A stretch of DNA of 64,000 bases from JACCZX01 sp038216465 (GCA_038216465.1 JBBQQC010000003.1:62001-126000); one strand, 5' to 3'. Counted from the first letter of the stretch, positions 16,646 to 26,012 are shown. Notes: a model not told the origin generated them from the sequence alone. A program made the numbers and translations.

Positions 16646-18901
16646 ATGGAAAGTGACTTCGGCAACCTCGAAGGTTTCGTCGATGCGATCGCAGATCGCG
16701 TGCTTGGCAGATTAACCGGGCGGCCCAACCGAGGTCCGACCGGCGAACCTTCGCCGCACTTACCCGACCTGCCTGGCGGACAGGAGGAGATTCCTTCGCT
16801 CGTGGTTCGTCCGCGGCTTCGCGTCCAGGGACTCGAGCTCACTCAATCGACGCAGTACTACGGCACCGGATATGGGGCGGTCAACTCTGTGCCCATCGTG
16901 GCGCTCAAGCCGCTGGTCGTGCGCGCGTACCCGTATGTGACGCCCGGGCTATTTGAAGGCGACACGCTATCCGGCAAGACTGTCACCGGCGAGTTGGTGC
17001 TGTTTCGCTGGGGCAAGGAAGTTTTCCGCACCGGCCCGACTCGCTCTGCCGGTGCGCGGGTTGGCCCCGCGAAGCGGCTCGACCGCGCGCTTTGGGACAA
17101 CGAAAGCACCTTCCATGTCACATCGGGCAAGCTGGCTACTGAACTGGTCACGGTTGCGTTTAACCCCACGCTCAATTTCATGGTGCCCGCCTGGTATGTG
17201 CGCGCCGGCCAGACCACTGCGGTGGTGAGAGTCTGGCTTACCAGCGGCGAAGGCGGTACCCAAACTTCCTCCGAGAGCTTTCAGGTGATTCCAGTCAATG
17301 CGCCAAAGCTCGCCCTGGTGCGAGTGAACTGGAAGAACACGGCAACCAATGCCGTCACCTCGCCAACGGAGGCGGAACTGCTCGGCCTGTGCGCGCTTGC
17401 GGCGCGGATGCTGCCCTTCCCGTACTTCGAGACTACGATCCTCGGAGTAGAGCAGACCAAGACCGGCGACTTTTCTGGCCCGCCGCTGAACGCCGACGGC
17501 AGCGCTAATCCCGGTGGCTGCAATACCGCCTGGGTCGATCTTCTAACCAGTCTCAAGGTGACGAGACTGTTCACGGCGCTGTTCGGTCTCGCTGACATCG
17601 TCTACGGCGTGGTGCCGCAGGCAGGAGCCTTGACAACGATGGGCACGCGCAACACCGGGTGCGGATGGGGCGACGACGGCGTCGGCGGTTGTCTCGTCGG
17701 CGACGAGATCGCCTTCGCGCACGAAGTTGGCCACTTGTATGGCTGTGGCCATGTCGGCGACCCAACGCTCGCGAGCTATGACGCGAGCTACCCCAACTAC
17801 GGCGGAAGCAAGACCTCGATCGGCGAGGTTGGCATCGACACGGCGCTCGGCGCCACGCCCCTAAGCGACCCGGATATCGTTCACGACATCATGTCGTACA
17901 AGCAGCCGCAATGGGTCTCGCCCTATACGTATCTCAAGATTCTCGAAAACCGTGAAAAGCATTTCAGTGTCCCCGCCGATCCGCGCAAAGTGCGCCCGTT
18001 ATTCATCTTCGCTTTTACGGTTGATCGGATGGCCGACGGGTCCCGCAAGATCGACAACATCAAGGCGCATGTCGTCCAGGGCCCCGGCATCGTGCCGCCA
18101 GCGAGGGGGCCGGCGCCAGGCAATTGGTCCATCGAGCTCGTCGACGCCCATGACAAGGTCATCGCGAGCCACGCGTGCCGGACACCCGTCTCGCTCGGCG
18201 GTGGATGCGGCTGCTGCAACGGCGCGGCCGACATCGAACGTGCACCACGCCTCGAATTCGTCGAGGCGATGCAATGGTCCGACGAGGTGACGCGTATTCA
18301 GATCAAGCGCGGCGATGCGTTGATCGCGAGCCTCGATGTCGGCGAAGCGCCGAGCATCGAAGTCAGCGGACCGGAACGGCGCGAGGACTCGCTCGTCCTA
18401 CACATCCGCGTGAGACATCCGCGGTCCCACGCTTCGCTTGCAGTCCTGTTCACGGGTGACGATGGGCAGACATGGGTGCCTGTTGCCATCGACCCCGAAC
18501 AGAGCGAGCCTCTCATCGTCAACGCATCGAGCCTGCCAGGGGGTGAGTCATGCCGCTTCCGAGCCGTGGCGACGGCGGAGTTCAGGGTGGCGTCGGCAGA
18601 CAGCGAATCATTCTCGCTCCCTCGCGCGGACCGCAGGCTCGTGATCGATGCGAAAGAGGCAGGTTGCGAGCCGGGCCGCGTCGACCTGACCGCGATGATC
18701 GACCTTCGGGGTCACGCGGGCGTCGCGCCGCACGACATCGTGTGGCATTCCGATGTGGGCGGCGAGCTCGGCCGCGGCCACGTGCTCAGTGTTGATCTCG
18801 AACCGGGCCGGCACCTGGTTACGGCAACGATTCCCGGTGGTGGCGCAAACGACCGGGTGCAGGCGACCGGCATCATCATCGTGGGCGGACGCGGGCGATG
18901 A
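16646..18901 (+). CDS. Metzincin-type zinc metallopeptidase, no signal peptide
   Basis: 751 residues. The zinc site HEVGHLYGCGH (His 359, Glu 360, His 363, His 369) is a full HExxHxxGxxH metzincin motif, and DIMSY (Met about 416) gives the Met-turn. The first 35 residues are a short amphipathic segment (GFVDAIADRVLGRLTG) and a Pro/Gly linker, not a Sec signal. Residues 50-230 look like a beta-sandwich; after the peptidase come a GGGCGCC cluster (about 516-522) and two further beta-sandwich regions. It follows the radical SAM operon by 142 bp on the same strand. It might process a modified product, or be exported by a non-Sec route; both are inference. Confidence 0.85.
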   Translation: MESDFGNLEGFVDAIADRVLGRLTGRPNRGPTGEPSPHLPDLPGGQEEIPSLVVRPRLRVQGLELTQSTQYYGTGYGAVNSVPIVALKPLVVRAYPYVTPGLFEGDTLSGKTVTGELVLFRWGKEVFRTGPTRSAGARVGPAKRLDRALWDNESTFHVTSGKLATELVTVAFNPTLNFMVPAWYVRAGQTTAVVRVWLTSGEGGTQTSSESFQVIPVNAPKLALVRVNWKNTATNAVTSPTEAELLGLCALAARMLPFPYFETTILGVEQTKTGDFSGPPLNADGSANPGGCNTAWVDLLTSLKVTRLFTALFGLADIVYGVVPQAGALTTMGTRNTGCGWGDDGVGGCLVGDEIAFAHEVGHLYGCGHVGDPTLASYDASYPNYGGSKTSIGEVGIDTALGATPLSDPDIVHDIMSYKQPQWVSPYTYLKILENREKHFSVPADPRKVRPLFIFAFTVDRMADGSRKIDNIKAHVVQGPGIVPPARGPAPGNWSIELVDAHDKVIASHACRTPVSLGGGCGCCNGAADIERAPRLEFVEAMQWSDEVTRIQIKRGDALIASLDVGEAPSIEVSGPERREDSLVLHIRVRHPRSHASLAVLFTGDDGQTWVPVAIDPEQSEPLIVNASSLPGGESCRFRAVATAEFRVASADSESFSLPRADRRLVIDAKEAGCEPGRVDLTAMIDLRGHAGVAPHDIVWHSDVGGELGRGHVLSVDLEPGRHLVTATIPGGGANDRVQATGIIIVGGRGR

Positions 18902-18925
18902 CGGCCGAACCGTAGCGGGGCCCCT

Positions 18926-18958
18926 CGACGTACGCTCTCCGCATCACCCGGAGGGCAT
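18926..18958 (+). repeat. Conserved leader box ahead of GFA genes
   Basis: The 33 bases before the ATG, including GTACGCTCTCCGCATCACCC and the GGAGGG ribosome site, recur at 21144-21176 and 35486-35519 before the other GFA copies, and in part at 20194-20216. Conservation outside the reading frame shows that the duplicated unit included the leader. Confidence 0.7.
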
Positions 18959-19444
18959 ATGCAACTGAAAGGCTCCTGTCATTGCGGCGCAGTGAAGTTC
19001 CGCCTGCAATCCGATTCGCCCGTTCCCTTCATGCACTGCTACTGCACCATCTGCCGCAAGACCGCGGGCGGAGGCGGCTACGCGATCAACCTCGGCGGTG
19101 ACGCGAGCACCATGAAAGTGACTGGCGAGAAAAACATCGGCATCTATCACGCCTTGATGCGCGAGAAGGGAAAGCGCACCAAGCGCTCGCCGGCCAAACG
19201 GCACTTCTGCCTGAAGTGCGGCAGCGCGCTGTGGCTATGGGACCCGCGCTGGCCCGAGCTGATTCACCCGCATGCCACAGCGATCGACACGCCGCTGCCG
19301 AAGCCGCCCGAAGTCGTCGAAGCGGCGCTCGCGTATGCCACGGACTGGGTTGATGTACCGAAGGGTAAGAAGCATGTGCATTGCAAGCAGTGGCCGAACG
19401 AATCGCTGAAGGAATGGCATCAGCGACATCGATTAATCGCCTGA
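18959..19444 (+). CDS. GFA/CENP-V family zinc protein, copy 1
   Basis: 161 residues. Starts GSCHCGAVKF, then HCYCTICRKTAGG and HFCLKCGSALWLWDP: the Cys pattern of the GFA (glutathione-dependent formaldehyde-activating enzyme-like, CENP-V) fold, which holds two structural/catalytic zinc sites. Related proteins bind S-hydroxymethylglutathione, but most members have no proven activity. GGAGGG supports the start. Nearly identical to copy 2 at 21177-21662 (over 85 percent by eye). It overlaps no neighbour if the next gene starts at 19468. Confidence 0.92.
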   Translation: MQLKGSCHCGAVKFRLQSDSPVPFMHCYCTICRKTAGGGGYAINLGGDASTMKVTGEKNIGIYHALMREKGKRTKRSPAKRHFCLKCGSALWLWDPRWPELIHPHATAIDTPLPKPPEVVEAALAYATDWVDVPKGKKHVHCKQWPNESLKEWHQRHRLIA

Positions 19445-19467
19445 CAACCTCGAGGCTGTTTGAGCTG

Positions 19468-20169
19468 ATGCGCGCCGGCGCGCTCGGCATCGCGTTGATC
19501 TACAGCGCTCTCTGGCTGAGTGGCTGCGCGTCGACGATGGATGCGCGCGTCGAGCAACGGATCACTGCCAAGCTGCCGCGCGTCGTCGGGCCGGCGGCGC
19601 GTTATGAAGTCAATGTCCAGGGCGCGCGCGACAACGGCGAAATCGCCGACATCCGCCGGCTGCATGTGATCGGCACGCGGGTGGAGCGCGAAAAATCGCC
19701 GGTGCTCGATCGGATCGAAGTGACCATGTCCGACATCGTCTTCGATCGCAAAGAGAAGCGCTTGCTGAGCGCCGGCACCGCGGATGCGAACGTGCGCCTG
19801 CTGCCGTCGGACATCGCGGCGTTTCTGGATGCGCGCCCCGGCCTGGATAACGTCATCGTCACGCTCTATCCGCCGTATGAGATCTCGATCGAAGCGCAGT
19901 TCGCGATTGCCGGATTTGCGCTCCCCAGAGTGACCAGCGCAAAAATTCGTGGCCGATTGGTGGTCAACGACGGCAAGCTCGCGATGGAGGTCGTAGACCT
20001 GCGAGTTGCCGGGTTTCCAGTAGGCACGATCCCGACGATCATCGTCGAGAGACTCATCAATCCTCTGGTGGATTTGTCGGCCCCGCCCGCGTCGGCACGG
20101 GTGATGACGGTGCAGGTGATGCCGGATTCCGTAGTGTTAACGGCGTCCAGTGCGTTGGCGTATCCGTGA
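19468..20169 (+). CDS. LmeA/DUF2993-like putative lipoprotein
   Basis: 233 residues from the ATG at 19468, which gives MRAGALGIALIYSALWLSGC with a lipobox; an ATG at 19381 would overlap the GFA gene by 64 bp. The mature part alternates short beta strands in the DUF2993 style (RIEVTMSDIVFDRKEKRLLSAG, AKIRGRLVVNDGKLAMEVVDLRVAGFPVG), suggesting a lipid-binding tubular domain in the periplasm. Function unknown. Confidence 0.7.
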   Translation: MRAGALGIALIYSALWLSGCASTMDARVEQRITAKLPRVVGPAARYEVNVQGARDNGEIADIRRLHVIGTRVEREKSPVLDRIEVTMSDIVFDRKEKRLLSAGTADANVRLLPSDIAAFLDARPGLDNVIVTLYPPYEISIEAQFAIAGFALPRVTSAKIRGRLVVNDGKLAMEVVDLRVAGFPVGTIPTIIVERLINPLVDLSAPPASARVMTVQVMPDSVVLTASSALAYP

Positions 20170-20193
20170 GTGCTGCATCAGGCCGCATCGCGC

Positions 20194-20216
20194 CGACGTA
20201 CGCTCTTCGAATCACC
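20194..20216 (+). repeat. Remnant of the GFA leader box
   Basis: GACGTACGCTCTTCGAATCA matches the GFA leader at 18927-18948 with two mismatches but is not followed by a GFA gene; the DUF3047 pseudogene end begins at once. Probably a scar of a lost copy. Confidence 0.45.
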
Positions 20217-20232
20217 ACCCGTTCGCGTGCCC

Positions 20233-20978
20233 TCAACGCTCGAGGCTGACGTCGGCGACGTAGGCGACGCTGCGGCTTGCGGTGTTGTCCGCATCCGCGC
20301 CCACCGCAATGCCGATCACGGGCGGCACGGCCGGGCTCTCGGCGCCGAACAGCCGCTTGAAATCGGCGTGGACGTCGCGCCGCTCGGCGACCCACTGGTT
20401 CAGCTTCGCCGAGCCGCTCTCGAGGACGAGGTACCGCACGCGCCGCGTGAAAGCGTTGTCTAGCACGGTTCCAGGCGCCAGCGCCGTGTCCCATACGTAG
20501 CAGACCGTCGCCGCCGGCACCGCCTCACTGGTGCGGCCACGCGCGACGCGCAGGACCTGTCGTTCGGCGAACGAGATTTGATCTAGAGGCTCGTCGAAAA
20601 ACACGCAGACCTTGACCGCGGTGTCGTCGCCGCCTTTTTCGCGCAGGTCGGACGATGGAAGCGGCACTTCGATCCGCCATCGCCAGGACAAGTGAAGCGT
20701 CGCCGCGTCGGGCAGTGTCAGCGGATGGACCAGGTTGCCGTACGACCTGTCGGCCTCGATCTTCACACCACGCCGGCCGTCGATCTCGACGACCGAGAGC
20801 GAGTGAATGGCTTGGTCTGCTGCGGCAACCCGACGATGTGCCAAGGCGCCGGCGGCGCGGGATCGGTACCGGCGATCGGTGCCAGCAACTGATCGGCGCC
20901 GAAGGCGCCTGGGCTGAGCAGGCCGAGCACAGTCGCGATGGCGCACGCCGCTATCCGACGGTCAATCGATCGCGACAT
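20233..20978 (-). pseudogene. DUF3047 family exported protein, frameshifted
   Basis: The signal peptide and N-terminus (MSRSIDRRIAACAIATVLGL, start 20978, through HIVGLPQQTKPFT) are in one frame; the rest (SVVEIDGRRGVKIEADRSYG onward, with WRWRIE, DTAVKVCVFFDE, YVWDT and RYLVLESG) is in another. One missing base near 20798 accounts for the break. DUF3047 proteins are periplasmic beta-sandwich proteins of unknown role. Either a young pseudogene or an assembly error. Confidence 0.8.
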
Positions 20979-21176
20979 CCCCGCACCTCCCGTATTTGGC
21001 GACCTGCGCGCGTTTCTTTTTAGACGTGGCACATGTCGTGCCGGAGGCAATTGACTAAGCCGCCGCAGGATCGCTGAAATTATGGAGCGCTTCGCACTCT
21101 ACGCTTCGACCGACGGAACCGAATGCGGGTTTGTTCGGTACGCCGTCGTACGCTCTCCAAATCACTCGGAGGGCAT

Positions 21177-21662
21177 ATGCATCTGAAAGGCTCCTGCCAC
21201 TGCGGCGCAGTGAAGTTCAGCCTGCAATCCGATTCGCCCGTTCCCTTCATGCACTGCTACTGCTCCATCTGCCGCAAGACCGCGGGCGGAGGCGGCTATG
21301 CGATCAACCTCGGTGGTGACGCGAGCACGATGAAAGTGAGCGGCGAGAAAAACATCGGCATCTATCACGCTTTAATGCGCGAGAAAGGCAAGCGCACCAA
21401 GCGCTCGCCGGCCAAGCGGCACTTCTGCCTGAAGTGCGGCAGCGCGCTGTGGCTATGGGACCCGCGCTGGGCCGAGCTGATTCATCCGCATGCGTCAGCG
21501 ATCGACACGCCGCTGCCGAAGCCGCCGCAGGTCGTCGAAGCCGCCCTCGCGTATGCAGTGAACTGGGTCGATGTGCCGAAGAGTAAGAAGCATGTGCATT
21601 GCAGGGAATGGCCGGGGGAGTCGTTGAGGGAATGGCATGAACGTCATCGGGTGCTCGTGTGA
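21177..21662 (+). CDS. GFA/CENP-V family zinc protein, copy 2
   Basis: 161 residues with the same three Cys-containing motifs as copy 1 (GSCHCGAVKF, HCYCSICRKTAGG, HFCLKCGSALW) and the same leader. Differences from copy 1 are mostly conservative and cluster in the last 40 residues. Both copies keep all Cys, so both are probably functional. Fragments of further copies occur at 12407, 34779, 35486 and 37609. Confidence 0.92.
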   Translation: MHLKGSCHCGAVKFSLQSDSPVPFMHCYCSICRKTAGGGGYAINLGGDASTMKVSGEKNIGIYHALMREKGKRTKRSPAKRHFCLKCGSALWLWDPRWAELIHPHASAIDTPLPKPPQVVEAALAYAVNWVDVPKSKKHVHCREWPGESLREWHERHRVLV

Positions 21663-21818
21663 CGGTCCTACGGTGGCGACCGATCAGCGGTACGCGAAGC
21701 TGCTGACGAAGTTTCGCTATAACACTAGTATTCGCGATGCGATAGCGTTTGAGAATGGCTTCTTGGACCGCCGCCATGACGAGCATTGATGTTTATTCGC
21801 CGTTTCCGACGGCTCTCA

Positions 21819-21853
21819 CCTAAGCGAGCGAGCAAATTAGTTTCCTAAGCGAG
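21819..21853 (+). repeat. Short direct repeat before the RAMA gene
   Basis: CCTAAGCGAG occurs at 21819-21828 and 21844-21853, 25 bp apart, the second ending two bases before the ATG at 21856. The 190-bp gap after the GFA gene is otherwise without a recognisable feature. It marks the left edge of the defence block. Confidence 0.4.
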
Positions 21854-21855
21854 TC

Positions 21856-22167
21856 ATGCGCGATATTTTCGGCTTACGCAAATCAAGACAATTTTCTTCG
21901 CCTGTGACAGTCAAGGGGCGTGATGGCGATTGGGTAGTGAAGGGAGTGCGCTTTCCTGTTGGTACGGAGTTTCGCGCTAGGCATAAGGGCAGAAAGTATT
22001 CGGCGAGGGTGGAGAGCGGCGCGCTAATTCTTCGTGATCAGCGTTTCGCTAGTCCGTCATCCGCTGCAAAGTCCATTACTGAAACCTCCGTCAATGGATG
22101 GACCTTTTGGGAATGCCATCTCCCGAACAGTTCATCGTGGCAACTGATTGCAACGCTTCGTAAGTGA
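21856..22167 (+). CDS. RAMA-domain-like small protein
   Basis: 103 residues. The second half resembles the RAMA (restriction enzyme adenine methylase associated) domain: FPVGTEFRARHKGRKYSARV, then LRDQRFASPSSAAKSITE and NGWTFWECH. RAMA domains are predicted to recognise modified DNA and are often fused to methylases or restriction enzymes. Here it is a stand-alone protein at the left edge of a type I restriction-modification locus. The family call is from memory of the motif, not from a search. Confidence 0.65.
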   Translation: MRDIFGLRKSRQFSSPVTVKGRDGDWVVKGVRFPVGTEFRARHKGRKYSARVESGALILRDQRFASPSSAAKSITETSVNGWTFWECHLPNSSSWQLIATLRK

Positions 22168-22263
22168 AGGCTTTTGGTTGCTCGCCAGACAAGAACGTGT
22201 AAGCAGTGCGAGTTGGACGTCCTGGCAGGAGCAGCAAAGCTCAGGGTCGCGGTCATGCATGGA

Positions 22264-22890
22264 CTAGGTCGACTGCTCAAGCTTGGTAGAGTAAGACCAC
22301 CCATCCGAATGTAGGCCGAAGGTCTTGCTGAATTCGATGTGACCACAAAACAAGTCTCGAACTCGCTCGACACCGCTAAGCGCGCGTTTGGCATTTCCGA
22401 GCGTTATGAAACGCTCTAAGTCGGACATAGGCATTTCTTTAACATGTGCGTCTGCCGCTTCGTGGGAGGCAAACGCGATTTCGCTTTCCAACATGCAAGG
22501 TTTCGCGTGCGCAATCTTGTTGCGATAGCTATAGAGCCACACCGCCGATGACCATGGTTCGACTTCGGCGTCGTAGTCGACACCTAGACTCTGCACCAAA
22601 ACTCTAAGCTTGGCGATGGGATTGCCTGTCTCAAAGTCCTTCCACCGCTCAATCACGCGGTCCCCAATGGCGTTACACAATGCCTCCAGTGCCAAACCAC
22701 TCAACACAATGGCTGCAAGCTGGTGGTGAAATGAACCAACTGCAGAAGCTTCGGCTTCTCTTACATTGAAGAAAGCAGAGGAAATCAAGAAGTTGTGCGC
22801 TGAAAACTCTCGTTTCTTGGTCACGACAAGACGCGCACCGTTGTCGAAAAGCGCAGACCTGGCATCGTCCATGGCAAGACAGATTGCCAT
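22264..22890 (-). CDS. Rx4H (HEPN-like) protein in defence block
   Basis: About 208 residues, mainly helical, without membrane segments. SYRNKIAHAKP near 123-133 contains RNxxxH, the Rx4H active-site form of HEPN ribonucleases; the preceding helices (LAAIVLSGLALEALCNAIGD) fit the four-helix HEPN core. Three nearby starts (GTG 22893, ATG 22890, ATG 22872) are possible and none has a good ribosome site. Divergent from the nuclease gene with about 25 bp between. HEPN proteins serve as toxins or effectors in many defence systems. Assignment rests on one motif, so moderate. Confidence 0.5.
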   Translation of the reverse strand: MAICLAMDDARSALFDNGARLVVTKKREFSAHNFLISSAFFNVREAEASAVGSFHHQLAAIVLSGLALEALCNAIGDRVIERWKDFETGNPIAKLRVLVQSLGVDYDAEVEPWSSAVWLYSYRNKIAHAKPCMLESEIAFASHEAADAHVKEMPMSDLERFITLGNAKRALSGVERVRDLFCGHIEFSKTFGLHSDGWSYSTKLEQST

Positions 22891-22915
22891 CACGTGCGAA
22901 ACACGAGCACGCTAA

Positions 22916-23440
22916 ATGATCACAGTTAGTCGTTCTTTTCTTCTAGGGGTAATTGGCACGCTCCTAATCGGCTATGCGTGCTCCTTGTACGGTCAGGGAT
23001 TGATGGTGCGCGTCGTTTCTGTCGCTGACGGGGACACTATTTCTGTATTCACCGCAGACAAGGGTCGTGTGCGCATTCGCCTGCAGGGCATTGATGCGCC
23101 GGAGCTCACAATGCCCTACGCGCAAATCAGTCGGCGTCATCTGCGTGCACTCGTGTTCGACAAGATGATCACGTTCGACGCTGAGAAGATCGATCGACAT
23201 GGACGCACTGTCGCTATCGTTCGATTGCCAGACGGCACTGACGTCTGTCTCGCGCAGATTCAGGCCGGGCTTGCCTGGCATTTCAAGCACTATGAGAATG
23301 AGCAAACCCCTGAGGATCGCAGCTTCTACGCAGCGGCTGAAGCCATAGCGAAGGCCGCCCGTAAAGGTTTGTGGCAAGACTTAGAGCCCATTCCACCTTG
23401 GGAATTTCGAGCCCAGCGGCGCGAAGCACTTCGACGCTAG
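22916..23440 (+). CDS. Thermonuclease (SNase-like) family protein
   Basis: 174 residues. N-terminal hydrophobic segment (FLLGVIGTLLIGYACSL) makes it exported or membrane-anchored. The SNase core is complete: VVSVADGDTISVF, VRIRLQGIDAPE (catalytic Arg and Glu), EKIDRHGRTVA (second catalytic Arg region) and AGLAW. Length fits secreted thermonucleases of Proteobacteria. It would cut DNA or RNA outside the cytoplasm, so it may not belong functionally to the restriction operon that follows 88 bp later. Confidence 0.9.
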   Translation: MITVSRSFLLGVIGTLLIGYACSLYGQGLMVRVVSVADGDTISVFTADKGRVRIRLQGIDAPELTMPYAQISRRHLRALVFDKMITFDAEKIDRHGRTVAIVRLPDGTDVCLAQIQAGLAWHFKHYENEQTPEDRSFYAAAEAIAKAARKGLWQDLEPIPPWEFRAQRREALRR

Positions 23441-23528
23441 CAGGCTGACAAAGAAGAAGCGAAAGCGACGCATCAAGCCGTAGTAAACACTGCGTGAAGC
23501 GCAGCAAAGTTTTCTTATCGTTTAGGCC

Positions 23529-26012
23529 ATGGCAATCAAGAAGTCCGACCTTTATTCCTCCCTCTGGGCCAGCTGCGACGAACTGCGCGGCGGCATGGAT
23601 GCCAGTCAGTACAAGGACTACGTTCTTGTCCTCCTCTTCGTGAAATACATCAGTGACCGCTATGCGGGGGAGCCGTACGCGCCGATCACGATCCCCGAGG
23701 GCGCGAGTTTTGCCGACATGGTCGCGCTGAAGGGTAAGTCCGACATCGGAGACCAAATTAACAAGAAGATTCTCGGCCCTCTTTCAAAGGCGAACAAGTT
23801 GTCCGATATGCCGGACTTCGCCGATCCGAACAAGCTTGGCAGCGGCAAGGAGATGGTGGAAAGGCTTACCAACCTCATCGCCATTTTTGAGAGTCCCGCG
23901 CTGGACTTCTCGAAGAACCGCGCGGATGGCGATGACCTCCTTGGTGACGCGTACGAGTACCTCATGCGGCACTTCGCCACCGAGAGTGGCAAAAGCAAAG
24001 GTCAGTTCTACACGCCTGCCGAAGTAAGTCGCGTCATCGCTAACGTTCTCGGCATCCGTCACGCCGAGACGAGCAACGACACGACTGTCTATGACCCGAC
24101 CTGCGGCTCTGGCTCGCTGTTGCTCAAGATCGGCGACGAAGCTCGGCACGGAGGGAGAGACGTGAAGGTCACCCTCTTCGGGCAAGAGAAGGACAACGCC
24201 ACTGCCAGCCTCGCCCGCATGAACATGATCCTGCACGACTACGCCACGGCGGAGATTGAGCAGGGCAACACGCTGACGAGCCCGCACTATTTCGACGGAG
24301 ACACGCTTAAGACTTTTGACTACGTCGTCGCGAATCCGCCGTTCAGTGACAAACGCTGGAGCACCGGACTCGATTTAGAGCACGATCTCTGGCAGCGCTT
24401 CCAGCACTACGGGACCCCGCCCAAGAAGCAGGGCGACTATGCATATCTCCTCCACATCCTCCGCTCACTCAAGAGTACCGGCAAAGGCGCGTGCATCCTC
24501 CCGCTGGGCGTGCTATTCCGCAGTGGCGCCGAGGGGTCAATCCGGCGCAATTTGATCCAACGAGGCTCTCTCAAGGGAATCATCGGCTTGCCGGCAAATC
24601 TCTTTTTCGGTACGGGCATCCCCGCCTGCATCGTTGTGCTCGACAAGGAAGGAGCGGGTGCTCGCAAAGGCATCTTCATGATCGATGCCTCTAGGGGTTT
24701 TATCAAGGACGGTCCCAAGAATCGTCTCCGCGAGCAGGACATCCATAGGATCGTGGACACCTTCTCCAAACAGACCGAGCTGCCGCGCTACTCGCGCATG
24801 GTGCCGGTCGCGGAGATCAACGACGCCAAGAACGACTACAACCTCAATCTCGCGCGGTACATCGACAGCACCGAGCCAGAAGACTTGCAGGATATCGACG
24901 GCCATCTTCGCGGTGGCATCCCAGACCGCGATGTCAACGCGCTCGACCGCTATTGGCAGGTGATCCCTAGTGTGCCAGCCACTCTGTTCAAGAAAGCCGA
25001 TCGCGCCGGCTACTGTCAGTTGAAGCTCCCCATTGACGAGGTGAAGCCCGCAATCTTCGGTCATGCCGAATTCACAGCGTTCAACGACTTTGCGACCAAA
25101 CTTTTCGCCAAATGGAAGAAGGCCAGTACACCGCTCCTAAAAGGCTTCGCTAAGGAGGGCCGCCCCAAGGCGCTCATCGAAACAATCGGCGAGGACTTGC
25201 TCATCACATTCAAGACCGCGCCGCTCCTCGATGCCTACGACGTGTATCAGCACGTCATGGACTACTGGGCAGAGACTATGCAAGATGATTGCTACCTCAT
25301 CGCCGATGACGGCTGGAACGCGGGCGCTCAGCCTCGTGAAATCCTTCAGGTCAAGAACAAGGACGGCAAACTCGTCTGGCCAGAAGTTCACGACTACAAG
25401 AAGGGAAAACGTCGGTTCAAATCTGATCTCATTCCAGCGCAGATTCTCATCGCCCGCTACTTCGTGGCAGAGCGGGAAGTCATTGAGGTCATCGAAGGTG
25501 AGCTTGCGGCTATCGAGCAGCAGCTTGACCAGCAGAAAAATGAGCAGGGGGGAGAGGATGGGCTTTTGGCCGAGGCCATTGAAGCAGAAGGCGACAAGCA
25601 GAAAGTTAGCCTCAAGGCGCTGAAGTCACGGCTAAGGGAAATCGGCACAGACCCTGAGTTCGTCGACGAGCGCAATGCACTAGATGACTATGCCGCGCTG
25701 CTTGAGAAACAAACCGAAGCCAAGAGTCGATTAAGAGCAGCGCAAGAAGACCTCGACGCCAAGTTGGACGCCAAATACCCGAAGCTGACCGAGGAAGAAA
25801 TCAAGTCGCTTGTGGTGGACGACAAGTGGCACATGGCGCTCGCCGCCGCAATGCAGGCCGAGCTAGATGGCGTGTCGCAAACCCTCACCGGACGCATCCG
25901 CCAACTGGCAGAGCGCTATGAGACGCCGTTGCCGCGGCTCACCAATCAAGTAGCCGCGCTCGGCGCGCGCGTAGACGAACACCTTAAAAAAATGGGCGCA
26001 GTATGGAAATAA
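23529..26012 (+). CDS. hsdM: Type I restriction-modification DNA methyltransferase (M subunit)
   Basis: 827 residues. N-terminal helical HsdM_N domain (YSSLWASCDELRGGMDASQYKDYVLVLLFVKY), then the N6-adenine methylase core: TVYDPTCGSGSLLLKIGDEA (motif I) and YVVANPPFSDKRW (NPPF, motif IV). The region after about 480 is an extension with a long coiled coil (about 650-760, EVIEGELAAIEQQLDQQKN), making it longer than the usual 500-residue HsdM; such long forms are common in one type I subgroup. It overlaps hsdS by 10 bp. With S it methylates the target and with S and R it forms the restriction complex. Confidence 0.95.
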   Translation: MAIKKSDLYSSLWASCDELRGGMDASQYKDYVLVLLFVKYISDRYAGEPYAPITIPEGASFADMVALKGKSDIGDQINKKILGPLSKANKLSDMPDFADPNKLGSGKEMVERLTNLIAIFESPALDFSKNRADGDDLLGDAYEYLMRHFATESGKSKGQFYTPAEVSRVIANVLGIRHAETSNDTTVYDPTCGSGSLLLKIGDEARHGGRDVKVTLFGQEKDNATASLARMNMILHDYATAEIEQGNTLTSPHYFDGDTLKTFDYVVANPPFSDKRWSTGLDLEHDLWQRFQHYGTPPKKQGDYAYLLHILRSLKSTGKGACILPLGVLFRSGAEGSIRRNLIQRGSLKGIIGLPANLFFGTGIPACIVVLDKEGAGARKGIFMIDASRGFIKDGPKNRLREQDIHRIVDTFSKQTELPRYSRMVPVAEINDAKNDYNLNLARYIDSTEPEDLQDIDGHLRGGIPDRDVNALDRYWQVIPSVPATLFKKADRAGYCQLKLPIDEVKPAIFGHAEFTAFNDFATKLFAKWKKASTPLLKGFAKEGRPKALIETIGEDLLITFKTAPLLDAYDVYQHVMDYWAETMQDDCYLIADDGWNAGAQPREILQVKNKDGKLVWPEVHDYKKGKRRFKSDLIPAQILIARYFVAEREVIEVIEGELAAIEQQLDQQKNEQGGEDGLLAEAIEAEGDKQKVSLKALKSRLREIGTDPEFVDERNALDDYAALLEKQTEAKSRLRAAQEDLDAKLDAKYPKLTEEEIKSLVVDDKWHMALAAAMQAELDGVSQTLTGRIRQLAERYETPLPRLTNQVAALGARVDEHLKKMGAVWK

